Below, piece by piece: positions 16,136 through 23,022 of a stretch of 37,630 nt of DNA. A model generated the notes under the pieces. That model searched no databases. It was not told where the DNA came from and saw only the letters and a list, made by a program, of their open reading frames with translations. This stretch comes from an uncultured Caulobacterales bacterium (GTDB taxonomy: Bacteria > Pseudomonadota > Alphaproteobacteria > Caulobacterales > Caulobacteraceae): assembly GCA_903858685.1 (NCBI GenBank), contig CAIOJR010000019.1, positions 1-37,630 on the forward strand, in the 5' to 3' direction. Position 1 is the stretch's first letter. Every line of letters starts with the position of its first letter. A program made the translations under genes and the position numbers.

Positions 16136-16672
16136 TCAACTCAGCCTATACACGCGCTCCACCTCGTATTGCGAGCCGTCCGGTCCGCTCCAACTGGAAT
16201 AGAGCGCAAAGTGATCTGCGCGCCACGCCGGGGATTGCAGCAGATTATGGCCCATGATCCAGGCCGCCACGCGTTGGGGCGGGGTGCGACGCAGATAGGC
16301 GAGCGTCAGGTGGGGCCGGAATTTGCGGGGCTCAGGCGCCAGTCCCACCTTTCGCGCCGCCGCCTCGCAGCGCGCGGCCAGTTGGCTCAGGGCGGGCGAG
16401 GGCTCGACGCCCGCCCAGACGCACGACATGTCGTCGCCCTCGCCATAGGCGCCCACTCCGTTCAGGCGGAGATCAAAGGCCGGTTGGGAAAGGGCGGACA
16501 GGGCCAGATCAATATCGGCCGCCGTGGTTTCCTGCACCTTGCCGAAAAAGCGCAGGGTGATGTGCAGATTGTCGATCTGGCTCCAGCGCGCGCGCGGCAG
16601 GCCTTGCTGGCGGCGTTGCAGGGCAAGACCGATCTCGTCCGGTATGGGCAGGGCGGCGAACAGGCGGATCAT
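16136..16672 (-). CDS. thpR: RNA 2',3'-cyclic phosphodiesterase (2H superfamily)
   Basis: The 178-residue protein is a LigT/ThpR-type 2H phosphoesterase. The two catalytic HxT motifs are both intact: HITL at His37 and HLTL at His121. It starts MIRLFAALPIPDEI, as is typical, and shows WSQIDNLHITLRFFGKV. Such enzymes open 2',3'-cyclic phosphate RNA ends to 2'-phosphates in vitro; the physiological RNA target is unsettled. The gene lies directly upstream of the CitE-like lyase, with no evident functional link, and 32 bp beyond the terminator of the Bax-inhibitor gene, so it must have its own promoter in that short space or depend on read-through. Confidence 0.9.
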   Translation of the reverse strand: MIRLFAALPIPDEIGLALQRRQQGLPRARWSQIDNLHITLRFFGKVQETTAADIDLALSALSQPAFDLRLNGVGAYGEGDDMSCVWAGVEPSPALSQLAARCEAAARKVGLAPEPRKFRPHLTLAYLRRTPPQRVAAWIMGHNLLQSPAWRADHFALYSSWSGPDGSQYEVERVYRLS

Positions 16673-16705
16673 GGCATGCGGCCCAGATAATGATGTGGCC
16701 CGGAC

Positions 16706-16740
16706 AAAAAAGGGGCCGGAAGCGTCAGCCCCCGGCCCCT
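16706..16740 (-). terminator. Rho-independent terminator of the Bax-inhibitor-1 gene
   Basis: Read on the minus strand, AGGGGCCGG and CCGGCCCCT (16732-16740 and 16711-16719) form a 9-bp GC-rich stem with a 12-base loop, followed by a run of six T. It lies 20 bp after the stop at 16761. This is the cleanest intrinsic terminator in the window. Confidence 0.9.
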
Positions 16741-16760
16741 GAATAGGACGTGATCAGCCC

Positions 16761-17504
16761 TTAGCGGCGGTTGCCGCCCATCAGGCTCATCAGGAACTGG
16801 AACAGGTTGATGAAGTCCAGATAAAGGGTCAGGGCGCCGTAATTGGTGGCCACGCTCATGGCCGCAGAATCGCCGCCCAGATGATAATAGGTCATCTTCA
16901 GGCGCTGGGTGTCCCACGCCGTCAGACCCGCAAAGACCAGCACGCCCAGCACCGACACGATCCAGCTGATCATGGAGGAATGCATGAACATGTTGACGAT
17001 GGAGGCGATGATCAGCCCCCACATGCCCATGATCAGGAACGCGCCGAACGCGCTCAGATCGCGCTTGGTGGTGTAACCCACCAGGCTCAGGCCCCCAAAG
17101 GCGGCGGCGGTGATGAAGAAGACCTGAGCCACAGAGCCCAGCTCATAGATCACGAACCAGACCGACAGGCTGGCGCCCAGCAGCGAGACGATGGACCAGT
17201 AGAGCAGGCCCGCGCTGCGCGGCGTCGGATTCTTCATCAGAAAGGCGGCGCCGAGAATGATGACCAGCGGGGCGAACCGGATGGCCACGCCCAGACCGGT
17301 CAGTCCGACAATCTGGCCGCCCGACATCTGGTAAAAGACCTGGGCCAGCGGCGTATAGGCGAAGGCGTAGGCCAGGGCGCCGGACCAGACCAGGCCCAGG
17401 GCCAGCTTGTTATAAACGCCCAGCATGAAGGCGCGCAGGCCAGCATCGACCGACATGTCGGCGACAACGGCAGGGCGCGCATAGCGGCGATCGAAATCGC
17501 TCAT
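16761..17504 (-). CDS. Bax inhibitor-1 / YccA family membrane protein
   Basis: The 247-residue product is a seven-helix inner-membrane protein of the BI-1 (TMBIM) family, members of which act as pH-sensitive calcium leak channels or interact with the FtsH quality-control protease. The N-terminus (DFDRRYARPAVVADMSVDAGLRAFMLGVYNK, given here in outline only) leads into helices with YWSIVSLLGASLSVWFVIY, FFITAAAFGGLSLVGYTTKRD and the C-terminal pattern GALTLYLDFINLFQFLMSL, where the conserved Asp lies. The ATG has GAAGGA about 12 bases upstream. It is a single-gene unit, closed by the terminator at 16706-16740. The cellular role in this organism is unknown. Confidence 0.9.
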   Translation of the reverse strand: MSDFDRRYARPAVVADMSVDAGLRAFMLGVYNKLALGLVWSGALAYAFAYTPLAQVFYQMSGGQIVGLTGLGVAIRFAPLVIILGAAFLMKNPTPRSAGLLYWSIVSLLGASLSVWFVIYELGSVAQVFFITAAAFGGLSLVGYTTKRDLSAFGAFLIMGMWGLIIASIVNMFMHSSMISWIVSVLGVLVFAGLTAWDTQRLKMTYYHLGGDSAAMSVATNYGALTLYLDFINLFQFLMSLMGGNRR

Positions 17505-17548
17505 GGCGATAAGTTCCTTCAGTTGAGCCCCTTGCGGGCTTCCTCTCT

Positions 17549-17577
17549 AATATCGCCCCGCAGCCCTTCGCCCGCAA
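17549..17577 (-). promoter_or_regulatory. Possible housekeeping promoter of the Bax-inhibitor-1 gene
   Basis: On the minus strand TTGCGG (-35-like, plus 17572-17577) and GATATT (-10-like, plus 17549-17554) are separated by 17 bases, 45 bp upstream of the start codon. Both hexamers are only partial matches, so this is a weak prediction. Confidence 0.3.
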
Positions 17578-17637
17578 GGGGGGTGTCGGGTCTGGATACG
17601 TAACTCTGACGTGTTCGGGTCAATTGGACCAGGCGAC

Positions 17638-17868
17638 CTATTTGCGCTTGAGCGAATAGCCGCGCATCTGCACCCGTTCCGGCTTGGGGATGCGAGTCGC
17701 CGTCATCCGAACGGAAGAGTCGGGCTCATCGGGGGCGCCCTGTTCAAAGGTGGCCGTGATGGGGCGGAAGAACTGCACCAGGGCCATCTTGGCCTGTCGT
17801 CGGATAAAGTCTGCATCGATGGTGATTGTGTCTTCCGCTTCGCGCGGACGACGCGACGTATGGGCCAT
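17638..17868 (-). CDS. Small charged protein of unknown function
   Basis: The 76-residue product is hydrophilic, rich in Arg, Glu and Asp, and has no signal peptide or membrane helix; it ends in a basic tail (VQMRGYSLKRK). I do not recognise it. Its ATG comes three bases after the stop of the preceding small membrane-protein gene, which strongly suggests a two-gene transcript and supports both being real. The local composition appears less GC-rich than the neighbours. A structural or accessory role with the membrane partner is plausible but unproven. Confidence 0.5.
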   Translation of the reverse strand: MAHTSRRPREAEDTITIDADFIRRQAKMALVQFFRPITATFEQGAPDEPDSSVRMTATRIPKPERVQMRGYSLKRK

Positions 17869-17871
17869 GCC

Positions 17872-18153
17872 TCATTCGCCTCTTTTCAAGAGTGTGATTG
17901 TGAACACCTGCGCCTCTTTAAGCACGAAAAGAACGCAGCACACAACGTCAACAATCCAGAGCATTGTTTCAAGCGCCTTCATGCCCAGAATGACCCATGG
18001 CGGCGCCAATTTGTGAATCTCGCAAATATCGATCGCAAAACTCAGAATGACGGCGGCCAGGCCGATCGCCAGAAATACGCATACGGCCACGATAATTTGA
18101 ATGACGAGGCCGATGGCGACGCCCAGAGATCGGGTAGCGCGTATTTCGGGCAT
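17872..18153 (-). CDS. Small two-to-three-helix membrane protein of unknown function
   Basis: The 93-residue product has a short basic N-terminus (MPEIRATRS), a long hydrophobic stretch from about residue 10 to 42, a polar turn (DICEIHKLAPP) and a second hydrophobic region (about 53-80) containing CC. I recognise no family. The frame opens upstream to 18237, but the chosen ATG has GAAAGAG about 9 bases before it and places the basic residues just ahead of the first helix. It is the first gene of a pair with the small charged protein and is divergent from the thioesterases. Lower GC than the surroundings hints at possible transfer. Confidence 0.55.
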   Translation of the reverse strand: MPEIRATRSLGVAIGLVIQIIVAVCVFLAIGLAAVILSFAIDICEIHKLAPPWVILGMKALETMLWIVDVVCCVLFVLKEAQVFTITLLKRGE

Positions 18154-18318
18154 TGACGACTCTTTCGTGGATTTTACGCCACCCAAAGATGCATGTTGAG
18201 GTTGTTTTCGCGCGCCCGCAAGCGCTGTGACGGGCAAGGGCTGAGTTCATCGGCTAAAACCCGCCAGATCGCCGCCTCGCCTCTCGACGCTGTCGTCCTG
18301 CGGTCCTAAGACTGGGGC

Positions 18319-18819
18319 ATGACAGTCTCGCTCGATCATCTGCGTCAGATCGCCGTCCAGATGCTGGAAGGTTCGCCCCATGCCCGTGCGCTGGGGATTG
18401 AAGGCGTGTCCCTGGACCCTTCAGAGGCCCTGACAAAGATCCGTTTCCAGCCCGAGCTTGTGGGCGATCCGGATACGGGCGTGATCGCCGGCGGGGTGGT
18501 GACAGCGCTTCTGGATCACACCATGGGGCAGGCGGCCATGGCGTCCATGACGGTCTATTCCTCCATCGCGACCCTGGACCTGCGGATCGACTATATGCGC
18601 CCGGCGGAGCCCGGACACGACATCTTCTGTCGCGCCCATTGCTACAAGATGACCCGTACGGTCGCCTTTGTGCGGGCTCAGGCCTATGACCGCGACATCA
18701 ATGATCCGGTCGCCACGGCCCAGGCCGCCTTCATGCTGGCGGCCAATGCCGGGCGGCCCTTTGGCGCCAACCTGTCCGCGCCCCGGTCGGGCGACGGCAA
18801 GGGCGGGGATGCGGCATGA
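18319..18819 (+). CDS. PaaI-family hotdog thioesterase (first of a tandem pair)
   Basis: The 166-residue protein has the hotdog-fold acyl-CoA thioesterase pattern: the central helix and its lead-in VIAGGVVTALLDHTMGQAA (catalytic Asp in LLDHTMG), then a strand with TLDLRIDYMRPAEPG and VAFVRAQAYD. PaaI-type enzymes hydrolyse aryl- or acyl-CoA thioesters. It ends with a short Gly/Ser-rich tail after position 150. Its stop overlaps the start of a second hotdog gene by four bases, so the two are translationally coupled and may form a heteromeric enzyme. The substrate cannot be told. Confidence 0.87.
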   Translation: MTVSLDHLRQIAVQMLEGSPHARALGIEGVSLDPSEALTKIRFQPELVGDPDTGVIAGGVVTALLDHTMGQAAMASMTVYSSIATLDLRIDYMRPAEPGHDIFCRAHCYKMTRTVAFVRAQAYDRDINDPVATAQAAFMLAANAGRPFGANLSAPRSGDGKGGDAA

Positions 18820-19253
18820 GCAGCGAAGGCGACCTGTCCAACCAGCTCACCCTGTTGCTGAACCGCATTCCCTATGCCCGGTTTCTGGGCGTGCGCGCGG
18901 AACTGGCGGGCGATGAGATGACCGCCATCCTGCCTTTTGGCGATCACCTGATTGGCAATCCGACTCTGCCCGCCATTCATGGAGGCGTCATTGGCGCCTT
19001 CATGGAGATGACGGCCGTGGCCCAGCTTTCGGTGGCGCAGGGACTGGCGCGCCAACCGCGCACCATCGACATCACGATCGAGTATCTGCGTTCGGGACGC
19101 CCGCGCGACACCTACGCCCGCGCCACCATCAAGAAGGCGGGCCGACGCATCGCCAATGTGCAGGTCGAGGCGTGGCAGGACACCCGCTCCGCCCCCATCG
19201 CCGCCCTGCACGGCCATTTTCTGGTGGCCGCGCAGGACGAGGATGTCGGCTGA
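18816..19253 (+). CDS. PaaI-family hotdog thioesterase (second of a tandem pair)
   Basis: The 145-residue protein is a second hotdog-fold thioesterase, similar in plan to the first but clearly diverged: RIPYARFLGVRAEL, the helix segment PAIHGGVIGAFMEMTAVAQL and TIDITIEYLRSGRPRDTYARA. The catalytic acid position reads FMEM (Glu) rather than the LLDH (Asp) of its neighbour, a real difference between the two subunits. Coupling to the upstream gene by ATGA overlap suggests that the products work together. It converges on the molybdoenzyme gene. Confidence 0.87.
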   Translation: MSSEGDLSNQLTLLLNRIPYARFLGVRAELAGDEMTAILPFGDHLIGNPTLPAIHGGVIGAFMEMTAVAQLSVAQGLARQPRTIDITIEYLRSGRPRDTYARATIKKAGRRIANVQVEAWQDTRSAPIAALHGHFLVAAQDEDVG

Positions 19254-19311
19254 AGCGGGCGCCTCAAGCCTTTTCCGACGACATGGCCACCGGCTCGTCG
19301 CAGAAATGGCT

Positions 19312-20109
19312 CTAGATGCCCGCATACCATTCATAGCCGCGATCGGGCCAATAGCCGCCCTTGCCGCCATGCAGCTTGTCGAGCGAAGCCACCGCCTCGA
19401 TCCGCTCGATATATTTGGCCTGCTTGTAGCCCAGGTGCCGCTCGACCCGCAGGCGCAGGGGCGCGCCATGCGGCACACCCAGAGGCTGGCCGTTCATCTC
19501 ATAGGCCAGAAGACTCTGAGGATGGAAAACATCGGCCAGGGCGATGCTTTCATAATAGCGGCTCGCCTCATGATCGGGAGAATCGGCGCTCCCGCCCAGC
19601 GTATCCATGCAGTGGAACACCAGATATTTTGCGTCCGGCTTCAAACCCGCTTCGCGGATCAGGTCGGCCAGAGGCGCCCCCGTCCATTTGCCGATGCAGC
19701 TCCAGCCCTCCACGCAGTCGTGGCGGGTGATCTGGGTGCGGGCGGGACGGGCGCGCAAATCCGCCAGGCTGAGCGTCATGGGGTGCGCCACCAGCCCGTC
19801 GATCTTCAGCCGCCAGTCCTGAAAACCATTGGCGACATGGGTCAGATAGGCCTCGTCCTGGGGATCGGTCGAGCCATTGGCCTTGAAGACAGGCGAGATG
19901 TCCCGCTCTGCATATTCCGGCGCCAACTGGCCCGGCGACAGAATGAGCCGTTGAGCGCGACGGGTCAGGCCTTCGGCAGATTCCAGCGCTTTCAGCACGG
20001 TGGGCGAGTTGGTGATCTGCTCGCAGCCGGACAGGGCTATGGCGCCCAGACTGGCCAGAGCGCCTTTCAGCCAGCCGCGACGATGGGATGTGTGATCGGC
20101 CGCGCTCAT
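19312..20109 (-). CDS. Tat-exported molybdopterin oxidoreductase (sulfite oxidase / MsrP-like)
   Basis: The 265-residue protein has a twin-arginine signal (HRRGWLKG, Arg10-Arg11) leading to a lipobox-like LSGC ending at Cys29, so it may be a Tat-exported lipoprotein. The mature part is a sulfite-oxidase-fold molybdopterin domain with the molybdenum-ligand Cys132 in RHDCVEGWSCIGKWTG, followed by LVFHCMD and the C-terminal GYKQAKYIERIE. Such periplasmic enzymes oxidise or reduce sulfur compounds such as sulfite or methionine sulfoxide. Its start overlaps by four bases the stop of the membrane cytochrome b gene, its likely electron partner. The frame is open upstream; this ATG is chosen because it begins the signal peptide. 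Confidence 0.88.
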   Translation of the reverse strand: MSAADHTSHRRGWLKGALASLGAIALSGCEQITNSPTVLKALESAEGLTRRAQRLILSPGQLAPEYAERDISPVFKANGSTDPQDEAYLTHVANGFQDWRLKIDGLVAHPMTLSLADLRARPARTQITRHDCVEGWSCIGKWTGAPLADLIREAGLKPDAKYLVFHCMDTLGGSADSPDHEASRYYESIALADVFHPQSLLAYEMNGQPLGVPHGAPLRLRVERHLGYKQAKYIERIEAVASLDKLHGGKGGYWPDRGYEWYAGI

Positions 20110-20993
20110 TGATCCGCCTCCGAAACCTTGGCGGGTTTGTGGGCTTGAGGCACCCTGTACCAGCCGGTCAGGATGGAGCCGATCTCGTTCAGCGGACCGG
20201 CCAGAACCATCTCCACCATGTGGATGATGAAGAAGGCGACCAGCGACCAGGCGAAGATGAAATGGATGGTGCGCGCGGTCTGACGTCCGCCAAACGCCCA
20301 TGGCAGGACAGGAAGGGCGGCGTCCATGCCAGGGCTCATGGTCAGTCCCGTCAGCACCATGCCGGGAACCAGAACCACGATCACCGCCAGATAGGCCAGC
20401 TTTTGCAGGACATTGTAGCGCGTCGCCTCCCAGCCGACGGGATGGCGCAGCAACAGATGGTCGATCACAGAGCGTGGAATGGCGGCGAGATCCGCCCGCG
20501 TCGGCCATAAATCGTTCTGGATATGCCGCTTCCAGGTGTTCCAGGCCAGATAGGCCGCGCCATTGATCACCAGCAGCCAGGCGAAGAAGAAGTGCCAGCG
20601 TCTGGCGGTCGCCAGATCACGATAGACAGGCAGGGTCAGCCAGCGCGGCCAGGTGCGGTTCTGCGGCTGGCCCATGGCGTCATTGGATACGCCCAGAAGC
20701 CCGGTCGTGATGAAGCGATGCCCGCCGATGGTGGTGGCCCCGATCAGACGATCATCGGCTGTGCGCAGGGCGCTGATCTGCAGCACGGGCTGGTCCCAGC
20801 GCACGGCCTGCCCCACGAACAGGGCGGGCTCGGCCATGAAGATGTTCAGCCCGCTGAGCAGCAGAACCAGAAGGCTGAGCGCATTGAAGGCGTGGGTGAT
20901 GCGGGTGAGGAGGGTGTGCCGGTAGATTTTCAACGGCGGTGCACCCGGGTCAGAGGTCGACATCATCGCCTCTGGCCGATCTAGGTCGGTCAT
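20106..20993 (-). CDS. Membrane cytochrome b partner of the molybdoenzyme
   Basis: The 295-residue protein is a four-to-five-helix cytochrome b561-type subunit. Heme-ligand candidates lie in the helices: TRITHAFNALSLLVLLLSG near the N-terminus, ARRWHFFFAWLLVINGAAY and ARTIHFIFAWSLVAFFIIHM, each with the His expected on the membrane face. It passes electrons between the quinone pool and the periplasmic molybdoenzyme encoded immediately downstream. The start with GGAGAC about 8 bases upstream is preferred over the longer open frame; internal starts at 20966 and 20963 are possible. It is first in the two-gene minus-strand operon. Confidence 0.87.
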   Translation of the reverse strand: MTDLDRPEAMMSTSDPGAPPLKIYRHTLLTRITHAFNALSLLVLLLSGLNIFMAEPALFVGQAVRWDQPVLQISALRTADDRLIGATTIGGHRFITTGLLGVSNDAMGQPQNRTWPRWLTLPVYRDLATARRWHFFFAWLLVINGAAYLAWNTWKRHIQNDLWPTRADLAAIPRSVIDHLLLRHPVGWEATRYNVLQKLAYLAVIVVLVPGMVLTGLTMSPGMDAALPVLPWAFGGRQTARTIHFIFAWSLVAFFIIHMVEMVLAGPLNEIGSILTGWYRVPQAHKPAKVSEADQ

Positions 20994-21041
20994 GCCTGTT
21001 TGTCTCCAGCCCCCCGGCTGCCGTGAAAATGCACCAAATGG

Positions 21042-21063
21042 GGCGGGTCGCCAAGACCCCGCC
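21042..21063 (-). terminator. Bulged hairpin after the VC0807-like gene
   Basis: GGCGGGTC (21042-21049) pairs with GACCCCGCC (21055-21063) with one bulged base and a 5-base loop. It lies about 75 bp beyond the stop at 21136 and is followed on the minus strand by only a short T stretch (ATTTGG). It could end that transcript or be a leader structure of the cytochrome b gene. Confidence 0.3.
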
Positions 21064-21090
21064 TTGTTAAGGGTGATCACAGTCCTGCTA

Positions 21091-21102
21091 TCTGAGCTCA
21101 GA
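21091..21102. promoter_or_regulatory. 12-bp perfect palindrome upstream of the cytochrome b / molybdoenzyme operon
   Basis: TCTGAGCTCAGA is self-complementary, and the flanking CT and AG extend the symmetry to 18 bp with one mismatch on each side. It is about 100 bp upstream of the operon start on the minus strand. The regulator, if any, is unknown. Confidence 0.3.
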
Positions 21103-21135
21103 AAGCTCCCGGATCGAACAGCTTTTAGCCGGGTC

Positions 21136-21846
21136 CTAAGCCAATCCCTCTGGCGACGTCCCGGCCTGTCTGGCGGCGGCCTCCTCTGCGGCGCGGCGCG
21201 CCCGGCCTCTGGCCTGAGCCCGCCGCACATAGAGAAACGACCACAGCACCAACAGGCCCATGCAGCCGTATCCCACCGGCGGTCCGTACAGAAGATAGTC
21301 ATGCACGGACAGCTTCATGACCAGAAAGGCCGCCAGACCCGCTTCGGCGATCAGGCCGAAGCCCCAGACGAAGCTCATGGTGCGCATCACCGCCTTCAGC
21401 CGCTGATCATCGGCGCGCGCCTGCAGCGCCTTCAGGTTCTCGTGCTGCCTTGGGTCGCGCTTCATGCTGGCGACGGACAGCTCATAGATCAGCGGGCGGC
21501 CGATCAGGGCCGATATCACGAACACCAGTCCGATCACCACGGTGACGAGCTTCTCGCGCAACTGAAGCAGACGCGCCGAGCCTCCGCCCAGATACATGAG
21601 GAGAGACAGAACGATGCCGGTCAGGACCAGCGCCGATATGGCGTCGATCCGTCGATGGCGGGCGAACTCGATCAGGCTCCACACAATCGGCGGCCCGGAC
21701 GAGGCCAACAAGGCGCCCACCTCGCCCAACCGCGCGACCGTTTGGTCATAGATCAACAGGGGCAGCAGGAAATTGACCACAAGCTCGACGCCGATGGGCA
21801 GGCCACGCTGCACCAGGGCGCTCGCCGTCTTGCCGACATTCGCCAT
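21136..21846 (-). CDS. VC0807-family integral membrane protein
   Basis: The 236-residue protein has about five to six hydrophobic segments and the features I associate with the VC0807 family: ELVVNFLLPLLIYDQTVARLG at the N-terminus, GPPIVWSLIEFARHRRIDAIS, a Gly-rich GGGSARLLQLREKLVT turn, and IGRPLIYELS. It ends in an Arg- and Ala-rich cytoplasmic tail of about 30 residues. The function of the family is not established to my knowledge. The gene stands alone on the minus strand, between the cytochrome b gene and the SRPBCC gene; nothing around it gives a role. Confidence 0.7.
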   Translation of the reverse strand: MANVGKTASALVQRGLPIGVELVVNFLLPLLIYDQTVARLGEVGALLASSGPPIVWSLIEFARHRRIDAISALVLTGIVLSLLMYLGGGSARLLQLREKLVTVVIGLVFVISALIGRPLIYELSVASMKRDPRQHENLKALQARADDQRLKAVMRTMSFVWGFGLIAEAGLAAFLVMKLSVHDYLLYGPPVGYGCMGLLVLWSFLYVRRAQARGRARRAAEEAAARQAGTSPEGLA

Positions 21847-22021
21847 GCGCCACCCCTTTCAACCTCGCTGCCTTGTCACACCCCTGTTGGCTAGAGCCAG
21901 GCGTCGGCGGCGTCAAATTAAGGAATGGACAGAACGCCTCGCCAGCGGTCCCGGGACGTGACGGGCAAAACCGAAGGACTGACCGACGGCGCAATGGCGC
22001 GCTTCCCCTTCGCCAATCCGA

Positions 22022-22501
22022 CTAGGGCGCGCCCGGCTTGGCGATCAGATCGGCCAGTTGTGCGAACTGCTCGGGCCAGGCGCCAGTGCTTCCCGATGCG
22101 ATAGCATCGTCGAGCGCGGTCTTCGAGGGATAGAGGTCATGCACGACGACCGCTGTCGCGCCTGAGTTTTCCTCAAAGGTCACCGTCGTGACGGCCCCGT
22201 CCTGGTCCTCCTCATTGGTCCATACCAGGCGCAGGGGCGGCGTGACCTCGATATACCGACCGAAGAACGCCATGGGCTGGTCCAGTTCGGGGTGAGCGAA
22301 CACATAACGGTAGGAACCGCCTGTGCGAGCCTCGGTCTCGCAGGACAGGAACGAGATCCCGAACGAGTCCGGCGTCCACCACCGCATGATCTGATCGGGC
22401 CGGGTCCAGGCTTCGAACTGCACGCGCGCCGGTGCATTGAAGGATCGCGTGGCGACCAGTTCAAGGTCTGACGTTCGCTCGACCCTTGTCAGGCTAACCA
22501 T
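22022..22501 (-). CDS. SRPBCC (AHSA1-like) domain protein
   Basis: The 159-residue product is a helix-grip START-type protein of the activator-of-Hsp90-homology group. Family landmarks are LVATRSFNAPARVQFEAWTR, IMRWWTPD, the antiparallel strands with GGSYRYVFAH and MAFFGRYIEVTPPLRLVWTN, and VTTVTFEENSGATAVVVHD. These proteins bind small hydrophobic ligands; bacterial copies beside ArsR genes are common, and their ligands are mostly unknown. The start overlaps the end of the ArsR gene by eight bases, so the two are co-translated. Its transcription is probably set by the ArsR operator upstream. Confidence 0.9.
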   Translation of the reverse strand: MVSLTRVERTSDLELVATRSFNAPARVQFEAWTRPDQIMRWWTPDSFGISFLSCETEARTGGSYRYVFAHPELDQPMAFFGRYIEVTPPLRLVWTNEEDQDGAVTTVTFEENSGATAVVVHDLYPSKTALDDAIASGSTGAWPEQFAQLADLIAKPGAP

Positions 22502-22844
22502 GGGGCTTTTCCTTTTGTTTCAGGTCGTCGACCATCTGCTCCAGGGCCTCGAAGCGGGCGTTCCAGTTCCGACGCCGCCCTTCGATCCAGGCCGCTTCTT
22601 CATCAAGCTGACGCCGACCCAGCTGGCAGATCCGCGCGCGCCCCACCTTCTGCGTCGCGACCAGCCCGGCCCGCTCCAGGACGCCGACGTGCTTCTTCAT
22701 GCCGGTGAGCGTCATGTGGAAACTGTTGGCAAGCTCCGTGATCGAAGCTTCCGAACGCCCCAGCCGTTCCAGCACCCCGCGCCGGGTGGCGTCGGCGAGC
22801 GCGGCGAAGGTGGAGTCGAGCGTAGGCGAAGAAAGCTGAACCAT
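22494..22844 (-). CDS. ArsR-family transcriptional regulator
   Basis: The 116-residue protein is a winged helix-turn-helix repressor of the ArsR type: TFAALADATRRGVLERLG, SITELANSFHMTLTGMKKHVGVLERAGLV (recognition helix within the second part) and the wing VGRARICQL. It lacks the paired cysteines that bind metals in ArsR or SmtB, so it likely senses something else, as is usual in ArsR-SRPBCC pairs. The start codon lies inside an 18-bp palindrome that abuts a near-consensus promoter, strongly suggesting autoregulation. The first gene of the pair, its transcript may be almost leaderless. Confidence 0.9.
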   Translation of the reverse strand: MVQLSSPTLDSTFAALADATRRGVLERLGRSEASITELANSFHMTLTGMKKHVGVLERAGLVATQKVGRARICQLGRRQLDEEAAWIEGRRRNWNARFEALEQMVDDLKQKEKPHG

Positions 22845-22853
22845 ATGGTTCAG
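22836..22853 (-). promoter_or_regulatory. ArsR operator: 18-bp perfect palindrome over the start codon
   Basis: CTGAACCATATGGTTCAG is perfectly self-complementary over 18 bp. The ATG of the ArsR gene (22842-22844 on the minus strand) lies within it, and the -10 element begins one base beyond its edge. Binding here would block both transcription start and early elongation. Confidence 0.75.
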
Positions 22854-22882
22854 TTTATAGCCGTGCGCCGGGCCGGTTTCAA
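22854..22882 (-). promoter_or_regulatory. Near-consensus sigma-70 promoter of the ArsR-SRPBCC pair
   Basis: On the minus strand TTGAAA (plus 22877-22882) and TATAAA (plus 22854-22859) are separated by exactly 17 bases. The expected transcript start falls near 22847, only about three bases before the ATG, which predicts a near-leaderless message. Confidence 0.7.
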
Positions 22883-22957
22883 GGGCTGTGCGCGCAAACC
22901 CGCCGCCGCGTCTTCCAATCGGCGCCCTGCCAAGGAAAACGGCCCCTCTCGACTTGT

Positions 22958-22975
22958 GTTCAGGGTTGGTTCAGG
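22958..22975 (+). promoter_or_regulatory. Direct repeat, 11-bp period, probable response-regulator site
   Basis: GTTCAGG occurs at 22958-22964 and again at 22969-22975, start-to-start spacing 11 bp, as in sites of OmpR/PhoB-family regulators. A -10-like TAACTAT at 22986-22992 follows 10 bases later, so the repeat sits where an activator would cover the -35 region of the PepSY-regulator-kinase operon. Confidence 0.55.
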
Positions 22976-23022
22976 CGAAGCGCGGTAACTATATGCAAGC
23001 TTCATCCAGGATGCTGAGAGCC

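Noticed and set aside
19276-19300. CGACGA/TCGTCG hairpin between the second thioesterase and the molybdoenzyme
   Set aside because: Only a 6-bp stem and no T-run on either strand; not enough for a terminator call.
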